Source: Taudactylus pleione
Taxonomy: Eukaryota > Chordata > Amphibia > Anura > Myobatrachidae
Assembly: GCA_031769625.1 (NCBI GenBank)
Contig: JAUIMM010000885.1
Location: 4,483,001 to 4,547,000 of the forward strand
Direction: 5' to 3'
DNA length: 64,000 nucleotides
Positions 55,801 to 64,000 of this stretch are shown one piece after another. Within the stretch, counting starts at the first letter, position 1, and every line of letters begins with the position of its first letter. A model generated the notes under the pieces. That model made no database searches and was not told the origin of the DNA. It saw nothing but the letters and a program-made list of their open reading frames with translations. A program made the translations under genes and the position numbers.

Positions 55801-55994
55801 AGAAGATGATGTTCATAAAAATGAATTATCAACTCTTCCAGGGAGACCAGCCTCCAGAACGTACAGAGGGACCTGTGGTGGTGGATTCCAGCGGGGACAA
55901 ATTAATACTCTGTGAGGATGAGGATGTACACAACACTGAAGAGGGTGAGGAATCGGTGGATGAGGAGGATGAGGACGACATCTTGCCTCCGTAG
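52879..55994 (+). pseudogene. hAT (ZBED-like) transposase gene, frameshifted
   Basis: The start codon is shared with copy 1. Low-complexity N-terminus (52879-53590), then a BED-type zinc finger at 53636-53790 (VWRYF, TCLAICT, SLIHHLQCVH). Linker with SSHPEAKRITEALTAM and VGFRQLMEVMCPRFQIPSRF. Catalytic D in MDMWTS (54375), catalytic D in ISDNATN (54644), CFAH motif (54701-54712), RWNST (about 54890), ATVLNPRFK (about 55270), C-terminal dimerisation motif PSSVYSKRVFSAAGNLVSER (about 55710-55770) and an acidic tail. Lesions: frameshifts at about 53183-53226, 54300-54370, 54420, 54753 and 55630; in-frame stops at 53495, 53585, 53906, 54626 and 55003. About 1030 codons in all, now inactive. Confidence 0.9.
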
Positions 55995-56623
55995 AGCCAG
56001 TTTGTGCAGGGACAGATTAATTGCCAGCTTGTTCTGTGGGGGCCCAAACGAACCAATGATTTCAGCCACAGTCGTGTGGCAGACCCTGGCGCTGAAATGA
56101 TTGGTTTGTTAAAGTGTGCATGTCCTGTTTATACAACATAAGGGTGGGTGGGAGGGCCCAAGGACAATTCCATCTTGCCCCTCTTTTTTGTTCTTTGCAT
56201 TATGTAGTGTTTGGGGCCTAGTTTTTCAAACTGCCATCCTGTCTGCCACTGCAGTGTCACTCCTAGATGGGCCACCTGTTTGTGCCGCCCATTCGTGTCA
56301 CTTAGCATAGTCATCCAGCTGCCTCGGTGCAACCTTTTGGACATAAAAACACTATTGTGAGGTGTGAGGTGTTCAGAATTGACTGGAAATTAGTGGAAAT
56401 TAAGGTTATTGAGGTTAATAATAGCATAGGAGCAAAAAAAACCACAAATTCTGTGATTTTAGCTGTTTTATGCTTTTTTTTCAAAAAAATACAGATCCAA
56501 AACACAAAACCCAGAACCCAAAACACGGAAGGGTGGTTTTGGCAAAACCAATCCAGATCCAAAACACGAAGAAAGATCCAGATCCAAACACAAAACACGA
56601 AAAGTGGCCGGTGCACACCCCTA

Positions 56624-57755
56624 ATTTAAAGCTCATAACCGTGATATTTTTTCATTTCCAGTCAGACATTAATTATGCTTGCATATAACGCTACTACATG
56701 TGACACGTTATAAAGAAATCACGTGTTTCACATTTGTAAGACTTTTCCTATTGCTGAATAACAGGAGAAGTAAAATGAGACTTCATCACCAATGAGCTTC
56801 GGGAATGACAGAGACGGGCTTCTTCAGCAAACATGCGCTAGTCTTGATTGGTTTTTTATCTGCTGAGCCATTGTCCCCTGTTTAACTGCCCTGTATGTGT
56901 ACTGTATGTGTATTTTATTATGTAGAAATGCACCCTAGACTGCACACCCTAGACTGCAGTCTAGGGCCAATTTCTACATACTCTATTTAGTGTGCTCCTA
57001 TGCACAGCTGAAGGCTGAGACTCCTTCAGTCTAGGCTAGCACCCCTTTTCACTTGATCCCTATTGGTTTTAAGCAGGGATCTGGCATTTTGACTGCACAA
57101 TAGTAAGAGGCACAATCTAGGTAAGTCCCACAAATATTTATAGTGTAGTACAGCTATGGGTTGATTTTGGGGCGTGGGTCCCCTGGGTTGCTTTGGTCGG
57201 GCTGTTTCAGGGCATCGCATTATAAACACATTTTTCCTTTCTTGCAATTTTAGCACCTTTATTGTCTGTTTAATATATATGTATTATTTTCACATCTCTA
57301 TTTTTCACCTTACTATATGCAGCAGTAGCTGCTCTTATCTATCTAACACCTTTTTACACTTCACTTTTCCTCATTAGAGTGATGCCCTGGGGTGGCTCAG
57401 CTGGGCTGGTTTGGGGGTGTCCTGCACTCTGGATTTCAACCCAGTATGTTAGGGACCTTCCCTCAGAGGTTACCTGGGCGTGGTGGGTAGGCCCATAACC
57501 ATGGCCATTGTAATGCCAAAAACCTCTATTGATTTATTGCAAAATGTATTATTATATATAATTAGTAATGTTGGAGTTGTACTTCTGTAATTCTTCTTTT
57601 TGTGTATTTTATTAGTAAGAGCGCCCAATGGGAATGAGGTATGGACACAGAAAGGTCGGAGCCCGCTGCTGGAGCGGGGCTGATCTGGGCACAGCACGGT
57701 AACGGACACTGAGACCAGAGATAAAGGGCCTGATGATGATTTGATCATATTCCTA
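56624..57755. other. Unassigned sequence
   Basis: A short hairpin 'ccctagactgca / tgcagtctaggg' lies at about 56931-56966. 'gacttcatcaccaatgagct' near 56780 resembles dispersed repeat text. No gene recognised. Confidence 0.4.
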
Positions 57756-57859
57756 TTTGCGGCGCGTCACTTGCGTTTTTTTGTAAGGCCGATTCTGAGT
57801 GGTACATAAGTGGCAATGAAGACACATTTCATGGTTTTCAGCATAATGTGTGCGCACCA
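57756..57859. repeat. 104-bp perfect direct duplication, copy A
   Basis: It begins 'tttgcggcgcgtcacttgcg' and ends 'ataatgtgtgcgcacca'. It is identical to 61464-61567, and the flanks do not match. No coding recognised. Confidence 0.9.
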
Positions 57860-58560
57860 AAGAAAGAAATCAGGGACTGCGCAAGCACGGATCAGACCTA
57901 AGCTCAGGGACGTAGTTTGATAGTCCGTACGGATTGACCACACTATTGACTTTAAAGATCGTCTGCATACAGTACAAGGACAGATTTACTGGCACAATCC
58001 ATACCCTACTATAAGTACATTGCCTAGTGTGTGCCTCCTCAATCAGACTTAAAAAAAAACACATACTGTAAGAACAAAACAAAATAACACAGACATAACA
58101 ATGACAAGCAATAATATAACAAAACAATCTAAAATATAATCAAAAACGACAACCCAATAATAATTAAATCAAAAAGTAAAAACCTAAGTTAAAGTCAAAA
58201 GAGAACCCCCCCTCAACCAATACTTTTTTCACGTCCATATTTCCTATCCCCTCTAGTCCATAGGCTAACCCTTCACAAGCAGCCTTTCCACCTTACAAAG
58301 TACACTCCACCGCATCTATCAGCAAGTAGACTATTCCGGATCTATGCCACAACCTGGGAACTTAAGTGCCATCAGCCAAACAGAGCCATCCATAATCTTT
58401 CTGTCTAAGAAACAGAACTTGCTAAAAATCAAAGAAGGAAATCAGCAAGACAAAGTGAAATAGTTAAAGTTTCAGTGAGGCGTGCTGGGCCCTGGTTATT
58501 TTTGGGGTGCATAGCCTTATGGCAGTAGGTATGGCCACAATTCTTTGAAAAAACGTTTGG
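57860..58560. other. Unassigned A-rich sequence
   Basis: 58050-58200 is strongly A-rich on the plus strand. No gene. Confidence 0.4.
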
Positions 58561-59992
58561 ATTTGCCCCTCAGCCAGGGGCAAATCTAGGGTGGGTGCAG
58601 TGTGATTGCTTCCCCCCTTTTCCCCCGCACTGCCAGAGGAGACTGCTGCTCCTGATCAGCTCAGCACACAGCAGCGTGTGCTGGGCTGAGGAGTGACACT
58701 GCGGCCCCTGGCAGGTAAGGGAGAGGGGGGGCAGGTACCGTAGTGGAACTGGACCCCCACTGGGCCCCTCCATCAAGCCTGGGCCCGAGTAATTAGTATT
58801 CGCCCCCCCTTCTCTGCCCCTTGATAATAACTGTATGTTATTGGAAAATAGGCCCCAATTGAAGTTAGGAGTATTGGAAGTGTGCGTACAACTTGGTGGT
58901 CCTAGCAGAGTTGTGTACACACCAGTGGATATATATATATATATATATATATCCAGACAACTAGTCCTGTGGAACGTAAGCTGTTTGTGTAGCTTATTGA
59001 ATACAGCTGTACTTACTGTTACACTGGTTTGCCCAGGGCATGAAGTGGAGTTTTTAGAGGAGCGGGGTTTGGTAGCTCACCAGCCGACGACTGTCTCAGG
59101 TATTGCAGTCTTGGTGCAGGCACTGGAACGGCGGTCATATGCTGGTAGATGTTTCAGGTCTCAGGAGCTAAGGGAAGGTCAGTCGTCCACTGCTGTATCA
59201 CTCGTACACAGGGTGAGATTCAGAGATGGACGGATTTGCAGAGCCGCACACAAGCAGTTGTGCTAATCCGTCCATCTCAGATGCAAATGCAGACACCTCC
59301 TTCTGTCAATCATACTGCGGCTTGGGGGGGGTCTGCACATGCGCTGAACGGGTCCTGCACAGGCACAGACCCCTAACCATCGGATATGTACATGTATCCT
59401 CGGATGAACGTAAACAAGAAGGTACCAGGCATGCACAATTATATTACCGTGGCCGTTTTGGTAAGAGGAGTCATTTTGTTGGAGACTGTGCACAGTCCAT
59501 TTCTACCAAGGAGCACAGCCAATTTGCACCTGGAAAAAGAATATTGATATACAAGGGTAAAAATGCAATTGTTTTTGCCTGCAGAGGAACTACTGACTGC
59601 TTTTGAATGCAGAAAACAAATACTGTGCAATCATTTTACACTGTGATTCAAGATTGAGCTACAGTAAGATACACTTCCTCCATACTCTACATCAACTGGC
59701 TTATTTTATATCTGATACCTTGCAGGGTAACACTAGGAGCACAAATGCGGATTATTCACTGCTAACTCTTCATTAGACTTCCTTGAATTTAATTATTGTG
59801 ATCTGTGGGACAATTTAAAAAGATGATTACATCTGTAGTTGTCTATGATGGTCACATTTCAATTTGCTTGTTGTTTTTTTTTAAAGCATAGTTCAAAAAC
59901 ATCTTGTTACAAATAGCTGTGTTCAGAAACTATGCTCAAATATGTTTTCGCTGCGACTTTCATAAGTACCTGACATTTTTTTAAACACTGGG
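58561..59992. other. Unassigned, with TA microsatellite and a hairpin
   Basis: 58573 starts a possible MITE ('ccaggggcaaatctaggg') without a visible partner. (TA)n is at 58929-58952. Overlapping open frames at 58835-59266 and 59226-59606 pass through or next to the TA run and contain no recognised domain. I do not call them genes. Confidence 0.4.
59222..59279. repeat. 58-bp hairpin
   Basis: 'gagatggacggatt' pairs perfectly with 'aatccgtccatctc', with 'tgcagagccgcacacaagcagttgtgct' between. It may be the core of a lost palindromic MITE. Confidence 0.7.
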
Positions 59993-60292
59993 TTGAGATG
60001 TGCGGTTCGGTTCAACAGAAATCCAAATCCACCCGAATGTCATGATTCCGGACAGATCCAAGTTAGTGTTCTGATCTCCTGAGGAGATTCTGAATGATCC
60101 GAGTCATGGTTCTGATCTTTTTGCAGTTCAGTATTCGGTTTTAAATCCGAATTCGGGTTTGGATCTCAAAAATTACATGTTTTTGAACAAAAAAATTCAA
60201 TTTAAAAAAAAAATCAGATCCAAACCCAAAACCAAAATACGAAGCTGAATCCAGATCCAAAACCAAAAGACGGGGGTCAGTGCACATCTCTA
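59993..60292. mobile_element. hAT-derived MITE, inverse of 8412-8758
   Basis: The left end TTGAGATGTGCGGTTCGG and right end CAGTGCACATCTCTA carry the TAGRGATGTGC terminus. Internal order 'gatctcctgaggagatt', 'tttgcagttcagtattcgg', 'ccagatccaaaaccaaaa' is the reverse complement of 8412-8758. Confidence 0.7.
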
Positions 60293-60649
60293 CACACAGC
60301 TATGGATATCTATTTCTTGAAGCGACTATTTTGTATTTAAACAGGAACTGGCTCCACGTACTGTATTGTGTTACGTTGGTCAACTGCAAAAATAAATACA
60401 TACAGTATAATTATATTTAAGTATACCCTTGGTACAGTATAAAACACATATTAAATAGTATTTATATTAAGCGTGGGTGAATTGGTGTGACTATATGCAG
60501 CACATAAAATAAGTTAACCCACACTTTCGCCTATGGCAAGCAACATCAGTAAGGACCTTTGACTATTTTACTCTTGAGAATGCCTACCATGGTACTGTAT
60601 GTTACTGCTCAGCAAAGCAAAACTATAACCATAGCCACTTGTGGCTGTA
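60293..60649. other. Unassigned sequence
   Basis: No coding or repeat structure recognised. Confidence 0.4.
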
Positions 60650-60990
60650 GGTGTGCAGTCGGGATGCCGATAATCTAAATCCCAACCATCGGCATCCCGA
60701 CTGTCTAATCCCGGCAAGGGTCTAATGACAGGTGTTGAAATCCCGACGCCTATCATTTTACATTTTAGGCAGTGGTGAAGGGGGTGTTAGGTTTAGGCAC
60801 TTAGAGGCGGGTTCGGGTTAGCACTTGTGGGGGGAGGTTAGGGTTAGGCATCCTAAGGGAGGGTTAGGGCTACGGGGGGGTAGGTTAGTTTATACTTACC
60901 TTTAGCGCAGTCGGGATCTTCACCTCTGCCGGGCTTCCATTGCGGCCGGCGGTAAATCACACTGATCCCTTGGTTTTATGCCCGATATCC
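60650..60990. mobile_element. MITE with TTAGGG-like internal array
   Basis: 'cagtcgggatgccgataatc' and 'tcccgacgcctatcatttta' on the left, 'gcagtcgggatcttcacctc' on the right, and GGTTAGGGTTAGGCA-type units at 60765-60890. Confidence 0.65.
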
Positions 60991-62419
60991 ATATCACTGC
61001 TATAACGTATAACAAAGGAATAATCTCATCCAATCGTGGTTTTTCTTAATGCTCCATGTAATCATGTCAGTTCGTGCACACGCAGAGTTTTGAAACCTGG
61101 CAGGGATCCTGCAAACCTTATCAGTGGCACTATATAAAGATGGCGTTGCCTAGCGGATAAATATAGGTTGGGTGCCATCACATACGGTCTATGCGGACAG
61201 CGGTAATTTGCGGTAAGTAGGTTAAAGCCAAATTAAATCAGATTTCTCTCTCATTAACCCAATGTTAAAGACCAAAAGCAGTAGCAAGTTCCTAGGTGAC
61301 AAAGGATTGTGTGAGTGAGTGAGTGTGGCACAGAGAGGGAGGTACAAGGGACCTGGGTCTGTCTGGGACACCAAACCTGACAGTGAACACAGCCGCACCT
61401 ACTTTAGAATGGACAGCCCACATGTTTGCCACAATCCCTCACTAGTACCAAAATCAATAGCTCTTTGCGGCGCGTCACTTGCGTTTTTTTGTAAGGCCGA
61501 TTCTGAGTGGTACATAAGTGGCAATGAAGACACATTTCATGGTTTTCAGCATAATGTGTGCGCACCATTATGTGTGCGGCAGTGTGTCATGCGCTTAATT
61601 AGAAGTTTCTATGTACCACACTGTGGAATATTGGGATTTTAGCATCTAGGAGTCAGTTATACAACTCTATCAGCCAATATAAGGTAAACAAAAGCACGGA
61701 AGCTCACAAAAGGGGTGTGGCCTTGTGCTAACCAAGCCTCGCTTCTGATGCATCACGTTTTGTGGGTGTGGCCGGGTGTCACACCCCTGTTCTCGTCATC
61801 CTGTGGGCTTGCCTAGCACTCCAGAAGGTGGAGCTGCCTCTCTCCCGAAAGAGCTATTTTGGTGTCACCCTCTCGTATGGGGTCACGTGGTGCAGCCCAC
61901 CAACCCTAGAGATGCCTCTGGATCAGCTTGTAAGTGCCATGTTGTATGCCCACCTGGGGTTTTCCAGATCTGTATTAGAGACAATGACAACCGAATGCAT
62001 TTGTTTTGTTTACTATGGACTATTACAACTCCATCAGTGCTTGCTGCAGATTGGTTGAGCTAGGCTACAATAAAACTGGATAATAAGAATTGCACTCATT
62101 AGGCAAGACAGGTATGACACTCATCCACTCTTAAGGAATTACTACAGACAATGAGAGTTACACTCAGCAAGGTGAATGAGGAAAAGGGTATTATTTAGTT
62201 CTCCACGCATACAAAATACTACAGTTACTGAGAATTGCACTCAGCATGCTACACCAATATAGCTGTAAATTTCAGCTTAACAATGGCCAGGTCACCACAA
62301 CCTCCTAGGTCTGATCTTAACCACACAGTGTTATAGAAATAAGGAGGATCTGTGACATCTATAGTGTGAAACAACTAGTGTGTGTTGCTGGACAATGTGT
62401 CATTTAAAAATATTTAAAG
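60991..62419. other. Unassigned sequence around duplication copy B
   Basis: It contains the 104-bp duplication (61464-61567). 61770-61930 has 'gggtgtcacaccc' and 'tatggggtcacgtggtgc' text that looks repeat-derived. A 107-codon frame at 61319-61642 crosses the duplication and has no domain. Confidence 0.4.
61464..61567. repeat. 104-bp perfect direct duplication, copy B
   Basis: Identical to 57756-57859. Directly after it, 'ttatgtgtgcggcag' partly repeats its own last bases. Confidence 0.9.
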
Positions 62420-63229
62420 TAGGGATGTGCGCCAACCCCCATGTTTTGGTTTTGGATCTGAATCTCCTTCAAGGTTTTGGATCTGTATTTGGTTTTGGAT
62501 TTAGATTTTTTTCTAAAATATCATAAGAACAGCTGAAATCACATAGCCAAGCACTGCACACCCCTGTATTGGACAACACAGCCCAGCACAGCACACTCCT
62601 GTATTGGACAGCACAGCCCCCCTTGGATGAAGCACAACCCTGACAGCCTGGGATGTTTTGCCTGAGTCGGACTCAGAGACTCATTCAGACCCGCTCGCGA
62701 GCGCTGAGCACTTGCAAGCTGTTCAATGGTTCCCAAATGCGCATGCGCACGACGGAGGCGCCTCCGTCGTGCGCATGCGCAAGACCCGAATAACGATGGG
62801 GTAGCCATCGTTATGGGTCTCGCACCAAAGAGGCGTGCTGTCGATGGTGATTGACAGCATGCCCCCATTGGTGGGCATGCCGGGGGCGTGGCTGCCCACA
62901 CGGAGGCGTTCCCATGGGAACACCTACTGTCTGGGTCCGGGCCCACTGACATCACTAGTGATGTCAGTGGGAGTGATTTTGGTTCTGATAGAGCCAAAAT
63001 CACTCCAGGGCTTGCGGCAACGAGACCCTACCGACCATCGCGACCATCATCATGGACGCTCGCATAAGCTGTGGGTGGTAACCCACAGCTATGCGAGCGT
63101 CCAAGAGGCCGCCTCGCCAAAAAAAAACATGCCCTGATTCAGGCTCTGAATCAGGCCCTCAGATCCCGGCCTGGATTGCAAAGTTCAGGTGGTTCCGGTT
63201 CTCAGAAAACCAGACCCGCTGAACTCCAA
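62420..63229. mobile_element. hAT-derived relic split by a MITE
   Basis: The left end TAGGGATGTGCGCCAACC with 'ttttggttttggatctg' text matches 8412-8758. 'tgtattggacaacacagccc' (62567-62620) recalls the hAT leader. After the nested MITE, 63164-63229 shows 'ggttccggttctcagaaaac' and 'cagacccgct', the promoter-side terminus (compare 40460-40490). Confidence 0.6.
62678..63160. mobile_element. 483-bp MITE of the ATTCAGA family, AGA duplication
   Basis: Left 'gactcattcagacccgct', right end reverse-complemented 'gagggcctgattcagagcct'. AGA is on both sides (62675-62677 and 63161-63163). Internal 'gcgcatgcgcacgacggagg' is repeated in inverse orientation. It is nested in the hAT relic. Confidence 0.75.
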
Positions 63230-63742
63230 TGTAAAGATCCTTTTGGTAAAAAAATTTTTTTTAAATAAACAGAAAATGCAGAGTATATAAAATCTAAAAC
63301 AGACAAAGGTTAATATACAATCTATAACATGTTAACCTTTACCTGAGACCACCATGGGAAATATCAGAAAAAAACATGATACTGTAATTTAACTTCACAG
63401 AATGCACAACAATCTCTTATGCTGGGTACACACCGGCCGATTATATATCGTTTGTACAGCCGACGAACGATATATCATCCCAACCATTGACGAGTCTGTA
63501 CACACGATATATCTGTGAACGACTTAGGTTAAGTAGCAACAGATTTGGGACTTACAAGATAGTGCAGCTGGACAGAGCATAGCATTGCACTGAAAGTTTG
63601 TGTTTTCTGATCATGCTTCTGTGGAACCTGACTCCGCCCAAGTTGAGCAACGGAACCCAACTTAAAGTTACTCCTCTACAGAAGAACCTACTGTAATGAA
63701 GCACAGAATCTAACGGGATCTGGCGAAGGTGAGACTGTAGAC
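63230..63742. other. Unassigned, with a partial TAA-family MITE
   Basis: 63420-63530 begins TGCTGGGTACACACCGGCCG like the family at 2092, 34464 and 48816, with 'cgatatatc' palindromes, but no right end is seen. The rest is unassigned. Confidence 0.45.
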
Positions 63743-64000
63743 CTCATTCAGAGCTGCTCGCAAAATGCGAGTGCTCGCTCTGAATGAGGGCGGCCGCTTC
63801 TCTGTAAAGAGCCGGCCTCCTGGCCATTTGCTAAGCTGTGGGTGACCACCCCCAGCTTTAGCGAATGGCCAGGTTGATGGTCGCGATGGTCAGGACCATC
63901 GCGGCCATCGGGGCTTGCGACAAGACCCTTGTGGTAGGGTCTCGTCTGCCGCAAGCCCCAGTGAGCTTTCGGCTCTAATAGAGCCGCAAGCTCACCACTG
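63743..64000. mobile_element. MITE of the ATTCAGA family, cut by the window end
   Basis: It begins 'cctcattcagagctgctcgc' and contains 'tggtcgcgatggtcaggacc' and 'ccctaccacaagggtctcgt'-type text in the reverse orientation of 32708-33234. Confidence 0.7.

Larger units (their letters stand above)
51068..56623 (+). mobile_element. hAT transposon copy 2, 5.56 kb
   Basis: Ends: GGATGAGCGGGTTC at the left (first bases decayed from TAGGGGTGAGC) and GGCCGGTGCACACCCCTA at the right, with a perfect 8-bp ATTTAAAG on each side (51060-51067 and 56624-56631). Order: promoter (51218-51249), about 50-bp 'ctgggctgtgttgtgctg' repeats (51280-51520), leader tandem array (51595-52830), transposase gene (52879-55994), and a ~630-bp 3' region. 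It has not suffered the internal replacement seen in copy 1. Confidence 0.9.

Noticed and set aside
58835..59266. 143-codon open frame as a gene
   Set aside because: It runs through a (TA)n tract giving Ile-Tyr repeats, and no domain or splice context is recognisable.

Overview
The window looks like gene-poor, transposon-saturated DNA from a vertebrate with a large genome, most likely an amphibian (anuran). The grounds are fragments of CR1/L2-type LINEs with (TAA)n tails, a Tc1/mariner relic, a decayed Ty1/copia element, two 5.5-kb hAT elements, and an extreme density of short inverted-repeat elements (MITEs). Many MITEs carry the 'tctatttactaagc' and 'gattcagacccgctcgc' type ends that I associate with frog genomes. 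The species cannot be named from this sequence. I found no intact host protein-coding gene, no rRNA and no tRNA gene. Nearly every open frame is either a shadow of repeat DNA or a broken transposon gene.

Layout. 1-6.4 kb: two minus-strand LINE 3' ends, one 367-bp MITE with TAA target duplications, an LTR-like unexplained stretch and a 90-bp tandem array. 6.4-14 kb: a 1.3-kb non-autonomous hAT element with a perfect 8-bp target duplication, a MITE nested in a MITE (9.3-10.7 kb), and palindromic hAT-derived MITEs. 14-22 kb: a plus-strand LINE RT fragment, a Tc1 transposase C-terminus and more MITEs. 22.5-25 kb: a Ty1/copia pseudogene (gag to integrase) plus a 163-bp perfect inverted copy of part of it. 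25-34 kb: an old hAT 3' relic, hAT MITEs with verified 8-bp duplications, a non-repetitive island (27.6-28.7 kb) and a MITE cluster. 34.98-40.5 kb: hAT copy 1 (minus strand), whose central transposase region is replaced by 16 tandem ~137-bp units. 40.5-51 kb: MITEs (several nested), a LINE split by a MITE, and minisatellites. 51.07-56.6 kb: hAT copy 2 (plus strand), with a nearly complete but frameshifted transposase gene. 56.6-64 kb: mostly unassigned sequence, a 104-bp perfect direct duplication, and further MITEs.

How the parts relate. The two large hAT copies share terminal sequence, a TATA box with a YY1-like motif, and a leader made of ~160-bp tandem units each carrying a GCACGTGC palindrome. 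Several small palindromic MITEs share the hAT ends (TAGGGGTGAGC...) and 8-bp duplications, so this hAT family probably mobilised them. A second large group of MITEs shares the terminal motif GGGNCT(N)ATTCA/TTTA with 3-bp duplications, which points to one unseen transposase. The most unusual structure is the invasion of the transposase coding region of hAT copy 1 by an array homologous to its own leader repeats.
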